Part shown: positions 1-9,825 of the stretch, piece after piece
How positions within the stretch are numbered: the first letter of the stretch is position 1
Layout: each line of letters starts with the position of its first letter
Notes under the pieces: generated by a model
The model's database searches: none
What the model saw: the letters and a program-made list of their open reading frames with translations, nothing else
Told to the model about the DNA's origin: nothing
Position numbers and translations under genes: made by a program
Assembly (NCBI GenBank): GCA_023213395.1
Contig: CM041465.1
Location: 9,486,001 to 9,550,000, forward strand
DNA from: Cycas panzhihuaensis
Lineage: Eukaryota; Cycadophyta
DNA length: 64,000 nucleotides
Direction: 5' to 3'

Positions 1-289
1 ATTATAAAGATCCATGAAATATTCCACAGTTGCTCCTTTGATGTTATCTTGCCTAATCTCCTCCCTATCTTTATTCATCAATTTTTTTATATAATTATAC
101 ACTTTATATTTTAGAGTTGTCATATGGAATAATTTTGTGTTTCTGTATCCTTCTACTAGCCATAGGGTTCTAGACTTCTGTTTCTAAAAAGTCTTCTCCT
201 TTGACAAGACTTCTTCTAAGTCAGGGAGAAGTATTTTTTCTTTCTGGTCAAGGGGGGTAAGCCTTCCTTGCTCCTGAATTTACCCATAG
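1..289. other. Unassigned sequence before copia B0
   Basis: AT-rich sequence with no ORF, terminal repeat or motif I recognise. Similarity to the related copia copy B begins only near 290, so this is either flanking DNA into which B0 was truncated or a decayed part of another repeat. Confidence 0.4.
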
Positions 290-339
290 AGCAAGGATGC
301 ATGAATCACTTTTTATTAAGCTTGAACTAGTAGAGCAAC

Positions 340-1820
340 ACCTTGCTTTTAATGAGGAGCCCCTAACGTATGAAGAAGTTATAAAGCATGTAACTTGGAG
401 AAATGCCATGAATGAAGAGTACTAATATCTTATTAAGAATGATACATGGGAGCTTGTTGATCTACCACTTGGAAGAAAGGTAGTTTAAAATAAAAGGGTG
501 TTAAAAAATAAGTATAGATCAGATGACACCCTAGAAAAACACAAGGCTTGGTTGGTAACAAAAGGATTCATGCAAAGGGAAGGCATCGACTACACTGAAA
601 TCTTTGCTCCTACAACCAAGTGGCCTATAATTAGAACTCTTATAGCCTTGGCTTCTCAAAAAGGTTAGAAAATCCACCAACTTGATGTTAAATCCATATT
701 TCTCAATGGGGACCTTAAAGAAGAAATTTACATGATTAGCTAGAAGGATACGAGATTGTCGATTAGGAGCATAAGGTTTGTAGGCTCAAAAAGTCCTTAT
801 ACGACCTAAAACAAGCCCCTCGTGCTTAGTTTACTAAGTTGTCTGAAAGAATGAGGCAACTTGGATATGAAGTTTGTAACTATTAAGATATTGATGTAAT
901 ATTATTCATCAAGTGCCAAAATGATAAAGTCACTTACCTCTTAATCTTTGTGGATGATATGCTAATAATAGGGAATAGTGAACATGTAATTAGCCAGTTG
1001 AAGAAGGACCTTGCTAAAACTTTTGAACTGTCTGACCTTTGGTTGATGAAATATTACTTTGGAATTGAAGTAACTCAAAGGAATGGAAAAATCTCTCACC
1101 TAAGAAAAATATATCAATGATCTTCTGATAAAGTTTTAGTTGGAAGGTGCTCGACCAATGGATATACTTATGGAACCTAATATTAAACTCTCAGTTGATG
1201 GTGACACTAGGGAGGTAGGTGAAACACTCTATAGAAAACTTGTAGGTAATCTTATCTATACTACCAACACAAGGTTAGATATTGCATTCTCTATTGGACC
1301 ATTGGCAAGCTACAATATGAGTGTTGAGGTACCTAAAGATGACCAACAAATATGGTTTGTTGTATGAACCCAATCTAGAATTTAGACTTTATGTATACAC
1401 AGACTCAGACTTTGCCAGAGATAAAGGCATAGGAAGATCTATGTCTGGGTACATAACATTTATTGGAATAGCACCAATATCATGGAGATCTAGATGGTAG
1501 AAGATAGTTGTAGACTCAACTATCGAAGCTTAATATATTACTGCATCTAAGACAAGCAAGGAGGTGATATGGCTTAGAAAATTGTTGAATACATTAAGTG
1601 CTACCCAAACAAGTTCTATTAGCTTACATGTAGATAATTAATCTATAATCCAAATGTCTAAAAATCCTATATTTCATGATTGTACTAAATATATAAGTAT
1701 GAAAGTCCATAGGATTAGAGAACTAGTTCATGATGGCACAATTCAACTGGAGTACTGTCTCACAACAGATCAAGTGGCTACTCTCTTCACCAAACCACTG
1801 AATAGGGTAAAGTTTGAATA
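340..1820 (+). pseudogene. Copia B0 reverse transcriptase-RNase H relic
   Basis: A decayed RT-RNase H polyprotein segment. Visible motifs, spread over several frames with many stops, are QLDVKSIFLNGDLKEEIYM (about 680-735, containing one catalytic Asp), FVDDMLII (about 950-970, the catalytic YVDD box with its Asp pair kept), LVGNLIYTTNTRLDIAF (about 1240-1292), the RNase H segment YTDSDFARDKG (about 1395) and the C-terminal TKPLNRVKFE (about 1790). The longest open piece is 75 codons (1140-1367). In its family this enzyme copies genomic RNA into cDNA inside a virus-like particle. Here it cannot be expressed as one protein. Several stops look like TGG or CAG changed to TAG. Confidence 0.85.
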
Positions 1821-2296
1821 GTTCTGAAAGCAACTCGACCTTAGGGCCTTTTTCTCTGACTGATTAAAGGAGATGATAATAGGACCATCATACTCTGTCT
1901 TATTTGTGAAAACCCCTTGTGGGCGTAGAAGGACAAGAGTAAGTCTCTACTCTATCCCATTCTTGAAAATCCTTGATGGATGTGAAAGAATAAGGGTTAT
2001 ATCATTTTAGAAAATTGGAACCTATGAAAACCCAAAAAGGCATGGGGGATGACCAAATCGTATATGGAGACTCAGTAGATTTAAGCTATAAAATTGATTA
2101 TACTAATTGGCTATCTAGCTTCATTTAAAGACCTGCTTGAATTTGGTTAGTAGATTAGAAAATCTGTGGGTTTTCTTCCCCATGAAGGTTTCCCACAAAA
2201 GTCTCATAGTAGTTTGCTTTATAAGAGGCTTAAATGAAGACCTTATAGGATAGAATAAAATAAGATGAAATGACCTTCTACCATTAAGGGGGAGAT

Positions 2297-2591
2297 TGAA
2301 AAGAGTTAATGTCACAAGGTCATTACATTAGTTGATTATTTCTAAAAAGGGTCTTAAGTGAACTTTAAATTAGATCACATAAGTAAAATGCACATTCATG
2401 TGCATTATATATAATTTAATTTCACCTAACTCTAATGCTCCCTCTCTCAATATAAAAGTAAAATCTTAATGAAGGAGGGTCATTCTTACCTCCCCATTTT
2501 ATGAGAGCTTCTCTCTTTATCTCAAGTCTCTCTTGCTCCCATGTTTGCCTTTGTGTTTAGTACATGAAGATGAAGGATAGATCCACTTTTT
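2297..2591 (+). repeat. 3' LTR of copia B0
   Basis: Starts with TG right after the polypurine tract AAGGGGGAGAT and is clearly similar along its length to the LTR at 16234-16521. Both share the stretches at 2308-2350 and 2400-2480 and a CTCTCAATATAAAAG TATA-like segment. The terminal CA seen in the other copy is lost here. Confidence 0.75.
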
Positions 2592-3129
2592 TTATTGCCC
2601 TGGTCCTCCGTCCCTTAAGGTTCTTTGTGTTCCTTGATCTATCTAGATCACTGCCTCTCTCTCCCACACAACCTTCGAAGAGGGCCTCCCTAATCTCTTC
2701 TCCTAACCAAAGTCAGGCCCTTTTGGGGGGTCTAGCTCCTTAGCTACTTCTTGGCTCCCTGAATCTCTTACCTTCCAAACCTTCTCCAATTTCCTCTACT
2801 TCTCATGTCTCTATGGGATAGGCCCTTCTGCCTCTTGAGGGAGGTCCTTATTCAATCCCATCTGGGGAGCTACATGCTAAAGTTGTAAGGCTATAGGCCA
2901 GGCACTCAAGTCAGTCTCCCCTTCTTTAAAAAGGGTATCTTCCTCTTATAAGTTTAGATTCTACCTTGACTCACTTGGATTAGGGCCTTGCCCAATATCT
3001 AGGAGGGTAGGCTCTAGGTCCTCTTCCATTAGGGTATCCTCCTTCCTTTTAGCCTCTTTTGGGCCCCCAATAGGGCTTGCTTATTCCTCCTCTCCATTTA
3101 GAGCATCATTCCCATCCTAGTGAGCTGAG
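2592..3129. other. Unassigned, probably C-terminal tail of the DUF4283 relic
   Basis: No intact ORF. On the minus strand, short acidic stretches in the frame downstream of the DUF4283 region suggest this was the linker of the same LINE ORF1, but it is too decayed to be sure. Confidence 0.3.
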
Positions 3130-4130
3130 CATCATTCCCACCTATATATGTCTATAAACATCCAGTTGAGTAGGGGTTTGTTAGTTTTGGTGAGAGTATA
3201 AAACCCTGCATTAACTAATCTACTCTTATTCTTTATGGTAAAGTCCATGGCCAAGAGGGTGCTTATTGTATTTACCACCCCTTTAATGATGTGAAGATCC
3301 TATACATTAAGAGGAAGGCCAAGTAATTGAACCCACAGGGAAATTTACTTGATGGAGCCTTCAGACGAGTCAAAGTCTAGATGCTATTTTTGCATTAGGA
3401 TTGCCTTCTTGCCCATCATCTAAGATGATTTTAAGAGGACATTAACCATATCCTCTTGGTAGAAGAACTTGAAGAGAATACACCCTCTAAGAAGTGCAAT
3501 GAGCTTAGCTAATCCTTTCAGCTTCCATTATTGGCTAACCCATTTTCTAATGGGGTTTGCACCAGGCCTAAGGCCTGAGAAATGCCCCACTAGACTATTA
3601 CTTAATATTTTTCTAGCCTATCTGATAATCCTTTAGGGACATGGATTTTGATCTTGTCGTTATCCTGGATAGGGTTTATTTCATATGTTTCTCCTTTAGC
3701 ATTACTCAAGGCATCTAAGTATGACCTCTTCCTTAGGGGAGAGTGGGTCTGGTTAAAAGTTTACTGGTTTGTCTAGTTTAGAAGGGAATCCATAACTATT
3801 TCCTCCATACTAAAATTTTGATAAAATAAAAAATCATTTAAGTAAATAACTCTCACTAATTTTAAACCTAGATTCATATCTATCTCTATAAAAATCTGTT
3901 TGTCTAAAATCTAGTCCTTGCTCCTTTAGGATCTCTAACTGGCTCGACCCTCTATCTGGTGGCTCTATCTCTACCCCTCTCACATAAGAGCAAAAGTTCT
4001 CATCCAGACCTATATGATGCTCTAATGACATCTTCTGCATTCCATTGTCCTTACTGGTTTGGGTAATCCTACACCTTCTCATCGAGAGCTCCATGCCTAT
4101 GACCCAAATATAGAGGAAGGCCATGATCAC
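3130..4130 (-). pseudogene. LINE ORF1 relic with DUF4283 domain
   Basis: The minus strand between about 3580 and 3160 reads, over interrupted frames, as a DUF4283 domain. Visible pieces are WKLKGLAKLIALLRG, then FKFFYQEDMVNVLLKSS, then MMGKKAILMQK*HLDFD, then ISLWVQLLGLPLNV and finally LAMDFTIKNKSRLV. This is the order seen in plant LINE ORF1 proteins and a few host relatives: a W..KGL entry, an F.F..EED strand, ..W..FD, then a PLWVQLPGLP strand. A 98-codon open piece lies upstream at 3834-4130 and could be the N-terminal region. In plants, DUF4283 with a zinc knuckle marks the RNA-binding ORF1 of L1-type LINEs. No zinc knuckle, endonuclease or RT follows, so this is a 5' fragment. The strand is opposite to the neighbouring copia elements. 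Confidence 0.6.
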
Positions 4131-4484
4131 ACCCTCAAACCTATGCCTTTCAAACCTACCACAAGTGCATTGCTGAAGATCCTTCCCTAATTTGGAGACT
4201 ATAGATGGGTTGCATGGCTCATCCCGTATAACAAGCCAAAATAAGGGTTATCACACTCATCTTCTCTACACTGGGCTATCACCTTTAGCAGTCAGGTTGA
4301 TCCACAAGACCTTAGCCTTTGATCACCTATTCATTGTTTTAATTGCCTTTGCCAAAACCCTCACGTCCATTCTTCAAGAGGTGGCTTATGATCAATTATG
4401 AACCATATGGTATCATGTATTGATGATATATTTGCAAGCTAAAATTTATATAGAAATAAAGTCTTCTTACTAAAATTTATAGGT
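4131..4484. other. Unassigned AT-rich sequence
   Basis: A 69-codon ORF on the + strand (4192-4401) has no recognisable domain and no conserved neighbour. I see no gene or element boundary here. Confidence 0.3.
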
Positions 4485-4820
4485 TTACCAAAAATTTTAA
4501 AAAGCTCAAATTGACCTAATTCTAATTTCTAAAGATGAGGCTCTAAGTTTAGTTTTCAACACAAAAGTTGGCACCTAATTTTGTTATTGTATAAGAAACT
4601 TATTTCTATTTTAGTGAATAGTAATTTTTTTTAGGAAGAGTTTTGGAAAAATATATTCTACCAAACTTGTGAGACTGGCAAAAATTTAATAGAACTAATT
4701 TGGACCTGATTCCACTTCCTAAAGATGTAGATTTGAGTCTAATTTGTATCACAAAAATCAATGCTTAATTTTGTTATTGTGGGAGAAAGTTATTACCATT
4801 TTAGTAAAGACTACTTTTTT
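4485..4820. repeat. Imperfect tandem duplication, about 190-bp period
   Basis: The stretch 4485-4630 recurs at 4678-4817. The shared run includes CTAAAGATG, TTTTGTTATTGT and an ATTTTAGT near the end, and the order is kept with many substitutions. This is two diverged units of a roughly 190-bp repeat. The function is unknown. Confidence 0.6.
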
Positions 4821-4957
4821 ATATTAAAAAAAAAGTGAAGATATTTTCTTCCTTTTTTTTATAAGGCTTAAAAGGCCATTGTAAAAGTGAGTAAAAAAAA
4901 CACCAAGATCAGAGCAATATCTGGTGTCCTCACTCACTTATCAACATTACATTTCAT

Positions 4958-5037
4958 CACTCCAAAATCACTTCAACCAAGTACTCTAAAGTCACTTCAA
5001 GCAAACACTCTAAAGACACTACAAGCAAACACTTTAT
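4958..5037. repeat. Minisatellite, 24-bp unit, about 3 copies
   Basis: A unit of the form ACTCTAAAGTCACTTCAAGC plus AAAC is repeated about three times with substitutions. It explains the repetitive TLKSLQAN peptide of the short ORF at 4887-5156, which I do not take as a gene. Confidence 0.7.
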
Positions 5038-5712
5038 TTTTAGTTATACATATGTGTGATACAAATTTGATAATCTTTTTATTCTCCCTAAAAGAAATGC
5101 ATCACGTATGTTATTTTCTAACATCTTGCGCCTATTCCTATACTCGCCAATGTTGAAATATCTTGTTTGGTAGAATGTCATGCTATAAAGGAGGTGTGGG
5201 TTTCAAGTTGGGACTAGATTCAACTAGATCATTTGTGAGGTTTGGTTAGCTATACCACTGTGTCTCAATTAGGGATCATCCTAATAACCAACCAGGTAAG
5301 GTTTTCAACCAAAAAAACTAAAAGTTTAATACAATATTAAAATATTCCCAATAAAATATCCATCATAACCATGGGAACGTATGTACAACTCTTCAGAGGA
5401 GGTATATAAATGCTTATTAGTGAACTGGGTGAGGATTGGGAGTACCTGGACTTCGTCGTGACTTAGATTTCATCACCAAGCATAATTGCAGGTATCGCAA
5501 GTAAAGGCTAACTTAATTATACTAGAAGCTTAGGAATCTATTCAACAACCTCAATTATATATTAGACATAAGTTATAGGTTATTGGGTTGATTATGCATC
5601 CTATATTTGAGTTTCAAGTTGTTTATACCCAATGATGTTAGCTTCCACATTGGCCTACAATCTTATATATTGATCACTTACTTATTTGTAAAAAGTGATC
5701 CATAATATAATT
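5038..5712. other. Unassigned, possibly 5' leader of copia B
   Basis: No ORF or motif is recognisable. It lies just upstream of the gag relic of copia B, where the 5' LTR and leader should be, but nothing here resembles the B-family LTR (16234-16521). The 5' LTR is therefore absent or diverged beyond recognition. Confidence 0.35.
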
Positions 5713-5915
5713 ACAATTATAATGCTTTTCATATTCCTATAGTATCAGGTTAATATTTTCCATAAGTGTTAGTGGCCAATTTTCATCATAGTGCTTCTCA
5801 TATTCCTATTGCATCAGGTTAATATTTACCACAAGTGTTGGTGGCTAATTTTAATCATAGTGCTTCTCATATTCCTATGACATCAGGTTGATATTTGTCA
5901 TAAGTATTGGTGACT
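5713..5915. repeat. Tandem repeat, about 71-bp unit, 3 copies
   Basis: Three successive units share the pattern GTGCTTCTCATATTCCTAT, then CATCAGGTTAATATTT, then CATAAGTGTTGGTGG. They begin near 5713, 5783 and 5854. The array sits immediately upstream of the gag relic of copia B and may be part of its untranslated leader. Confidence 0.75.
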
Positions 5916-5949
5916 TTTCTCTAAGTTTCTCCCTTTATCTTTGAGTAGT

Positions 5950-7110
5950 CATTCTCACTTCTTCTTCCTTCTACTACATTACTTCATTGCATCTCCCATT
6001 TATAAACAATGATTGGTCATTTATTACCATCACTTTTATAGTCCCTTGTTCATTTCTTCCTTTTTCAAAAGATACCAAGTCTTTACAGTTTAAGAAAAAT
6101 GTGAACTGCATTCTTAAAGGGAATAAAAATTGGGACATATGGTTCACTAGTATCAGAAATACTACAAGTATGAAAGTCTTTGGAGGGATCACTCATAACT
6201 TACACCATTTATTACTGCTACAATTACCACAACTGCTTGTAGAGGAACTACTCCAACTGCTCCTACTAAAGCTACAGCCAAATGCCAATGGGAACTTGAT
6301 GATGATAAAATTCATGCATGGATACTTTTTGTCATCAATTATTCCCTACATAATCTCATTGATGAAGCCATACATGATACAACATGGAAATTTCTTGAAG
6401 TTTTCAAGAAGAATTTTGACACTAAATTTGACTTAGAATTTGTTCATTTAGTGCTAAAAATGAATAAATTAAAAATATAGAAAGGAAACGCAAGTAAGAC
6501 AATCAATCTCCTTTATCCAATTAAGTAAGCCATCGATAAAGAGTTCAAGACTCAATGTATTATATGGGCTTTCTTGATTCAATCATGTCTCCATATCCTA
6601 GATTACAAAAATCTACTAGGAAGTCTTCAAACTAGTGGCACCTTGAAGACCTTAAACTTTGAGGCTCTTATTGATAAATTCATCAAATTTGATAAAACTT
6701 TTAATACCAACTTTGTCACTACATCATATCTAGCCAATGCTTCTTTTGAAATGGAAGAAGATATTTTTTATACCAAAAATTAAGGTCAATCCTCTCGCAG
6801 AGGTGGTAATTCCCATAGAAGAGGTAGAGGTAGATAACAAGGATAACGTCCTCATGGTCAACAAGCTCCTTAACTCCAACAAAAATAGTCTCAAGACTAA
6901 GGCCAAAATAATCAACTTGGACCTAGATCCAATAATTAAAGATAATCCAACCAACCCAATACTTCTTATGGGATTCGAAATCAAATAATTATGTGCCAAA
7001 GGTGTCATAGAAAAGGACATTATGCTAAAAATTATAGAATTACCACCAATAAACTACCAAGCTATCAACAACACCATGGTTTATATATTGTTGAAAATGC
7101 TTCTTTTAAA
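5950..7110 (+). pseudogene. Copia B gag relic with degraded zinc knuckle
   Basis: Gag packages the element RNA in a cytoplasmic particle. Interrupted frames read as a UBN2-type copia gag. Visible pieces are KGNKNWDIWFTSIRN (about 6118-6162), ATAKCQWELDDDKIHAWIL (about 6270-6330), a stretch ending FLEVFKKNFDTKFDLEF and a later RRGGNSHRRGRGR basic segment. A zinc knuckle follows at about 6991-7032, CQRCHRKGHYAKNY, where the last Cys of CX2CX4HX4C has become Tyr (TGT to TAT). Stops and frame changes occur throughout. The fragments at 5987-6436, 6574-6783 and 6737-6988 are pieces of it. Confidence 0.7.
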
Positions 7111-7199
7111 GATGCTTTTGGTAGAATGCAATTTGCTTATGCATACCTCCACTTCATCAAATGTTGTTGAAAGATCCACTAAGTATATTAAGGATTATT

Positions 7200-7991
7200 A
7201 TGGCTATGCTTATTTACTTTTGCCTTCACCACTTGGAGTTGCAAATAGTTCCACCTCAAATACTTCATCTTGGATCATGTATACTAGAGCAACACAACAT
7301 ATAAGTTGTCGTCGCTAGTTCTTTTAAGATTTTGACTTTGAAGTTTGTGGTGTTGTACACATAGCTGATAAATCATCTTAGTCAATGGAAGGACTTGGAA
7401 CCGTTTGCCTGAGACTCCCATGTCTTCCATATTTTACCTTTATTGATGTTTTATATATTCCTGCTCTAAAGCAAAACCTACTCTCCCTATCCACCCTTAT
7501 CTCTCATGGATTTGATCTAAGTGTAACTATAAATAATCAAACTCTCTGTATCATTCACCCTCCTTTAAATGCTATGGTTATGACTAGAAATCTTGATGGA
7601 AAACTTTTTTATGTAACTGGCTCACCATCCTCTGAAGCTAACTATGTTGTGATGACTCTGCTTTTACCATAACCCTGATTCCTCAAAAGTTATCCCAAGT
7701 GGCCCTATGGCATGTCCATATGGGCCATATTAAAATTGACCATTTAATAGAACTACATGCCACTCTTCCAAGTATGCCTTGGTTCTCCTCTAAGCCTTTC
7801 AAATACAAAGCATATATCATTTCCAAATCTCAAAAATAACCCTTTCCTCATAGTTAGTGGAAATCTAACCAATCTTTGTAGCTTGTACACTTAGATATAT
7901 ATGGTCTTATGCCTATCCCTTCTCTCAAACATAAGTGGTACTATATTACTTTCATTGATATTTTTACTAAGAAAGTATAGGTTACTTTTCT
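7200..7991 (+). pseudogene. Copia B protease and integrase N-terminal half (relic)
   Basis: Protease and the start of integrase. At about 7270-7305 the sequence reads SWIMYTRATQHIS. Copia proteases carry D-T/S-G-A here, so the catalytic Asp is now Tyr and the Gly is Arg. Next come LYIPALKQNLLSLSTL (about 7450-7500), typical of the segment after the protease core, then WHVHMGHIKIDHL (about 7710-7748), the GAG-pre-integrase zinc region. LVHLDIYGLMPIPSLKHKWY follows, with the first integrase catalytic Asp in HLDIYG. The reading breaks at 7991 in the middle of a core beta-strand where element A inserted, and resumes at 13163. Confidence 0.75.
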
Positions 7992-8208
7992 TGTAGAAAA
8001 ATCAGAGCAAAACTTAAACAGAGAAGAGAAAGTATATATTTCTATTGTGATTCAATCTTCTTAAGTATACAACAATGATGTGATGGTTACAACTTCTAAT
8101 ATAACCGATCACTTGGATACTGCCAAGTGGCATGATCTTATGAGTACATTTAATGGTGGGTCTAACATGGCCCCCTTTCTCTCCTAGATAAAACATTATA
8201 TCTCAACA
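7992..8208 (-). repeat. 3' LTR of copia A
   Basis: 217 bp, plus-strand ends TGTAGAAA and TCTCAACA. It differs from the other LTR (12946-13162) at three sites, all visible in the second half. On the minus strand it is preceded by the purine tract. Confidence 0.97.
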
Positions 8209-8217
8209 CCCCCTCTT
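8209..8217 (-). promoter_or_regulatory. Polypurine tract of copia A
   Basis: The minus strand reads AAGAGGGGG just before the 3' LTR. In LTR retrotransposons this RNase H-resistant tract primes plus-strand DNA synthesis. Confidence 0.85.
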
Positions 8218-8755
8218 AATGTTTTATCTCTAACAGTCCTATCTTGTCTCTTAAATATTTGAGCCTTTCTCTCCTAAGAGGTTTTGTCAAGAGATCTGCA
8301 ACTTGCTCAGATGTGGGACAGTATTCCAAGTCTATCTCTTTATTCTGCACTTTTTCTCTTATAAAATGATGATGAACTTTAATATGTTTTGTTCTTGCAT
8401 GCAGAACTAGATTTTTGGTCAGCTTGATGGCACTTTGGTTGTCATATTTCAGAGAAGTTGCTCCTTTCTGTTGTTGATTCAGGTCAAGCAAAAGTTGTCT
8501 TAACCAGACAGCTTCACAGGTTGCTAATGTGGTTGCTTTATATTCTCGCTCAGAGGAGAGAGAGCCACCAGAACTTGTTTCATCGCACCATGAGATTACT
8601 GAGGCTCCTAAGAAAAAATAATATCCACTTGTTGATTTCCTTTGTTCTTTGTCACCAGCCCAGTCAAAATTGTAGTACCCTGATATTTCGACTGGATACC
8701 CCTTTGAGTATACTAACTTGAGATCTGTTGTTCCTTTGAGATATCTCAAAATTCT
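8216..8755 (-). pseudogene. Copia A RNase H domain (open but part of a broken pol)
   Basis: A 177-codon stretch open from about 8749 down to the stop at 8216. The domain removes the RNA strand during reverse transcription. Motifs in order are RYLKGTTDLKLVY at the N terminus, YYNFDWAGDKEQRKSTSG (first acidic residue), SSEREYKATTLATCEAVWLR (the Glu), LKYDNQSAIKLTKNLVLHAR (second Asp) and RTKHIKVHHHFIREKV. The C-terminal ADLLTKPL motif ends the polyprotein. The catalytic acidic residues appear intact, so this is the best preserved piece of the element. It has no start codon of its own and was translated as part of pol. Confidence 0.9.
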
Positions 8756-9825
8756 TTTTGCGGCTTGCTAGTGTCTCAATTTTGGATTCTGCATATATCT
8801 AGATATTAGTCATACTAGGTATGATATATCGGGCCTGGTGGCTGTCAAATAAATCAGATTTCCAATCATTTGTCTGTACAGAGTAATATCAACATCCTTT
8901 TCCATATTATCTACTGTTAGGTCACAATTTGTTTCCATAGGTGTTGTGCATGGATTGCAATTCTCCATCATCGAACAAGTAGATTTTTGATGTAGTTACT
9001 TTGGGACAAGGTTATGTAGTTTTGATGTTGACCTATCTCCAGTCCCAAGTAATAATTTAGTGAACCTAAGTCTGTCATTTCAAATTTCTGCTGAAGTTGA
9101 CCTTTGATCCACTTAATTCCTTCTACATCATTCCCAGTAAGAAGCATATCATTTACATAGACAACAATTATTGTTATCTTGTTGTTTGTTTTTCTTATAT
9201 AGAGACTGGAGTCTGAGTTGCACCGAATAAACTTATTTTCTTTAAGAAACTGATCTAATTTTGCATACTAGGCACGTAGCACTTGTTTTAAACCATACAA
9301 AGCCTCTTTTAATTTGCAGACTAGATTCTCCTGTCCCTGTTCAGCATATCCTTCTAGTTGTTGCATATAGACTTCTTCTTCTAGCTCACTGTTTGAGAAG
9401 GCGCTCTTTTCTAACCTTGTGCAGTAGCTAAGGCTATTACAGTCCTTATTGTGTTCATCTTTGCTACTGGAGAAAAAGTCTCATCAAAATCTATGCCTGC
9501 TATTTGAGTGTATCCCTTTGCAACTAACCTTGCCTTGTGTTTTTCAATTTTGCCATCTACTCCTTTCTTTGTTTTGTAAACCCATTTGCGCTTATAAAGG
9601 ATTTATTAGTAGGTAGTTCTACTAATTCCCATGTTTGATTTTTCTTGATTGAATTTATTTCATTATCCATTGCTTCTCTCCATTCTTGATGATCTTTTGC
9701 TTCTTGAAAATTTTGTGGTTTAACTTTGCTTAGAAGAGCTCTTGACCTTTGTCCTCGGGTTTTCTGTTCTATTACATTTCCTTCTTCAACTGTTTTGATA
9801 TACCATTTTGGCAACTTTTTACGCT
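8756..9825 (-). pseudogene. Copia A reverse transcriptase, catalytically dead
   Basis: RT in two frames. The N-terminal part (9814 down to about 9557) includes QTWELVELP and then loses frame near 9590. Further down come [50 protein letters not shown] and YGLKQ. Two lesions hit the active site. A short deletion near 9410-9415 removes the stretch that should carry the first catalytic Asp of the LDVK motif: the text jumps from ATAQG to KSAF, and the homologous element C keeps it. The YVDD box at about 9160-9170 reads YVND. Either lesion should abolish polymerase activity. A frameshift near 9815-9830 separates RT from integrase. Confidence 0.9.

Larger units (their letters stand above)
290..2591 (+). 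mobile_element. Ty1/copia fragment B0 (3' half with 3' LTR)
   Basis: This is the 3' half of a copia retrotransposon: the end of the pol linker, reverse transcriptase, RNase H, a polypurine tract (AAGGGGGAGAT) and a 3' LTR. It aligns base by base with the copia copy B (14190-16521), including the non-coding stretch between RNase H and the LTR, so the two are members of one family. Gag, protease and integrase are absent and the match starts abruptly near 290, so B0 is 5'-truncated. No 5' LTR or target duplication can be found. Confidence 0.85.

Noticed and set aside
4192-5156. Small host genes (69 and 89 codons)
   Set aside because: The 89-codon ORF includes minisatellite translation. The other has no domain, start context or intron signals.
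5741-5900. Primer-binding sites in the 71-bp repeats (AGTATCAGG-like text)
   Set aside because: Only 7-8 bases resemble TGGTATCAGAGC, and the key AGAGC part is missing in all three units.
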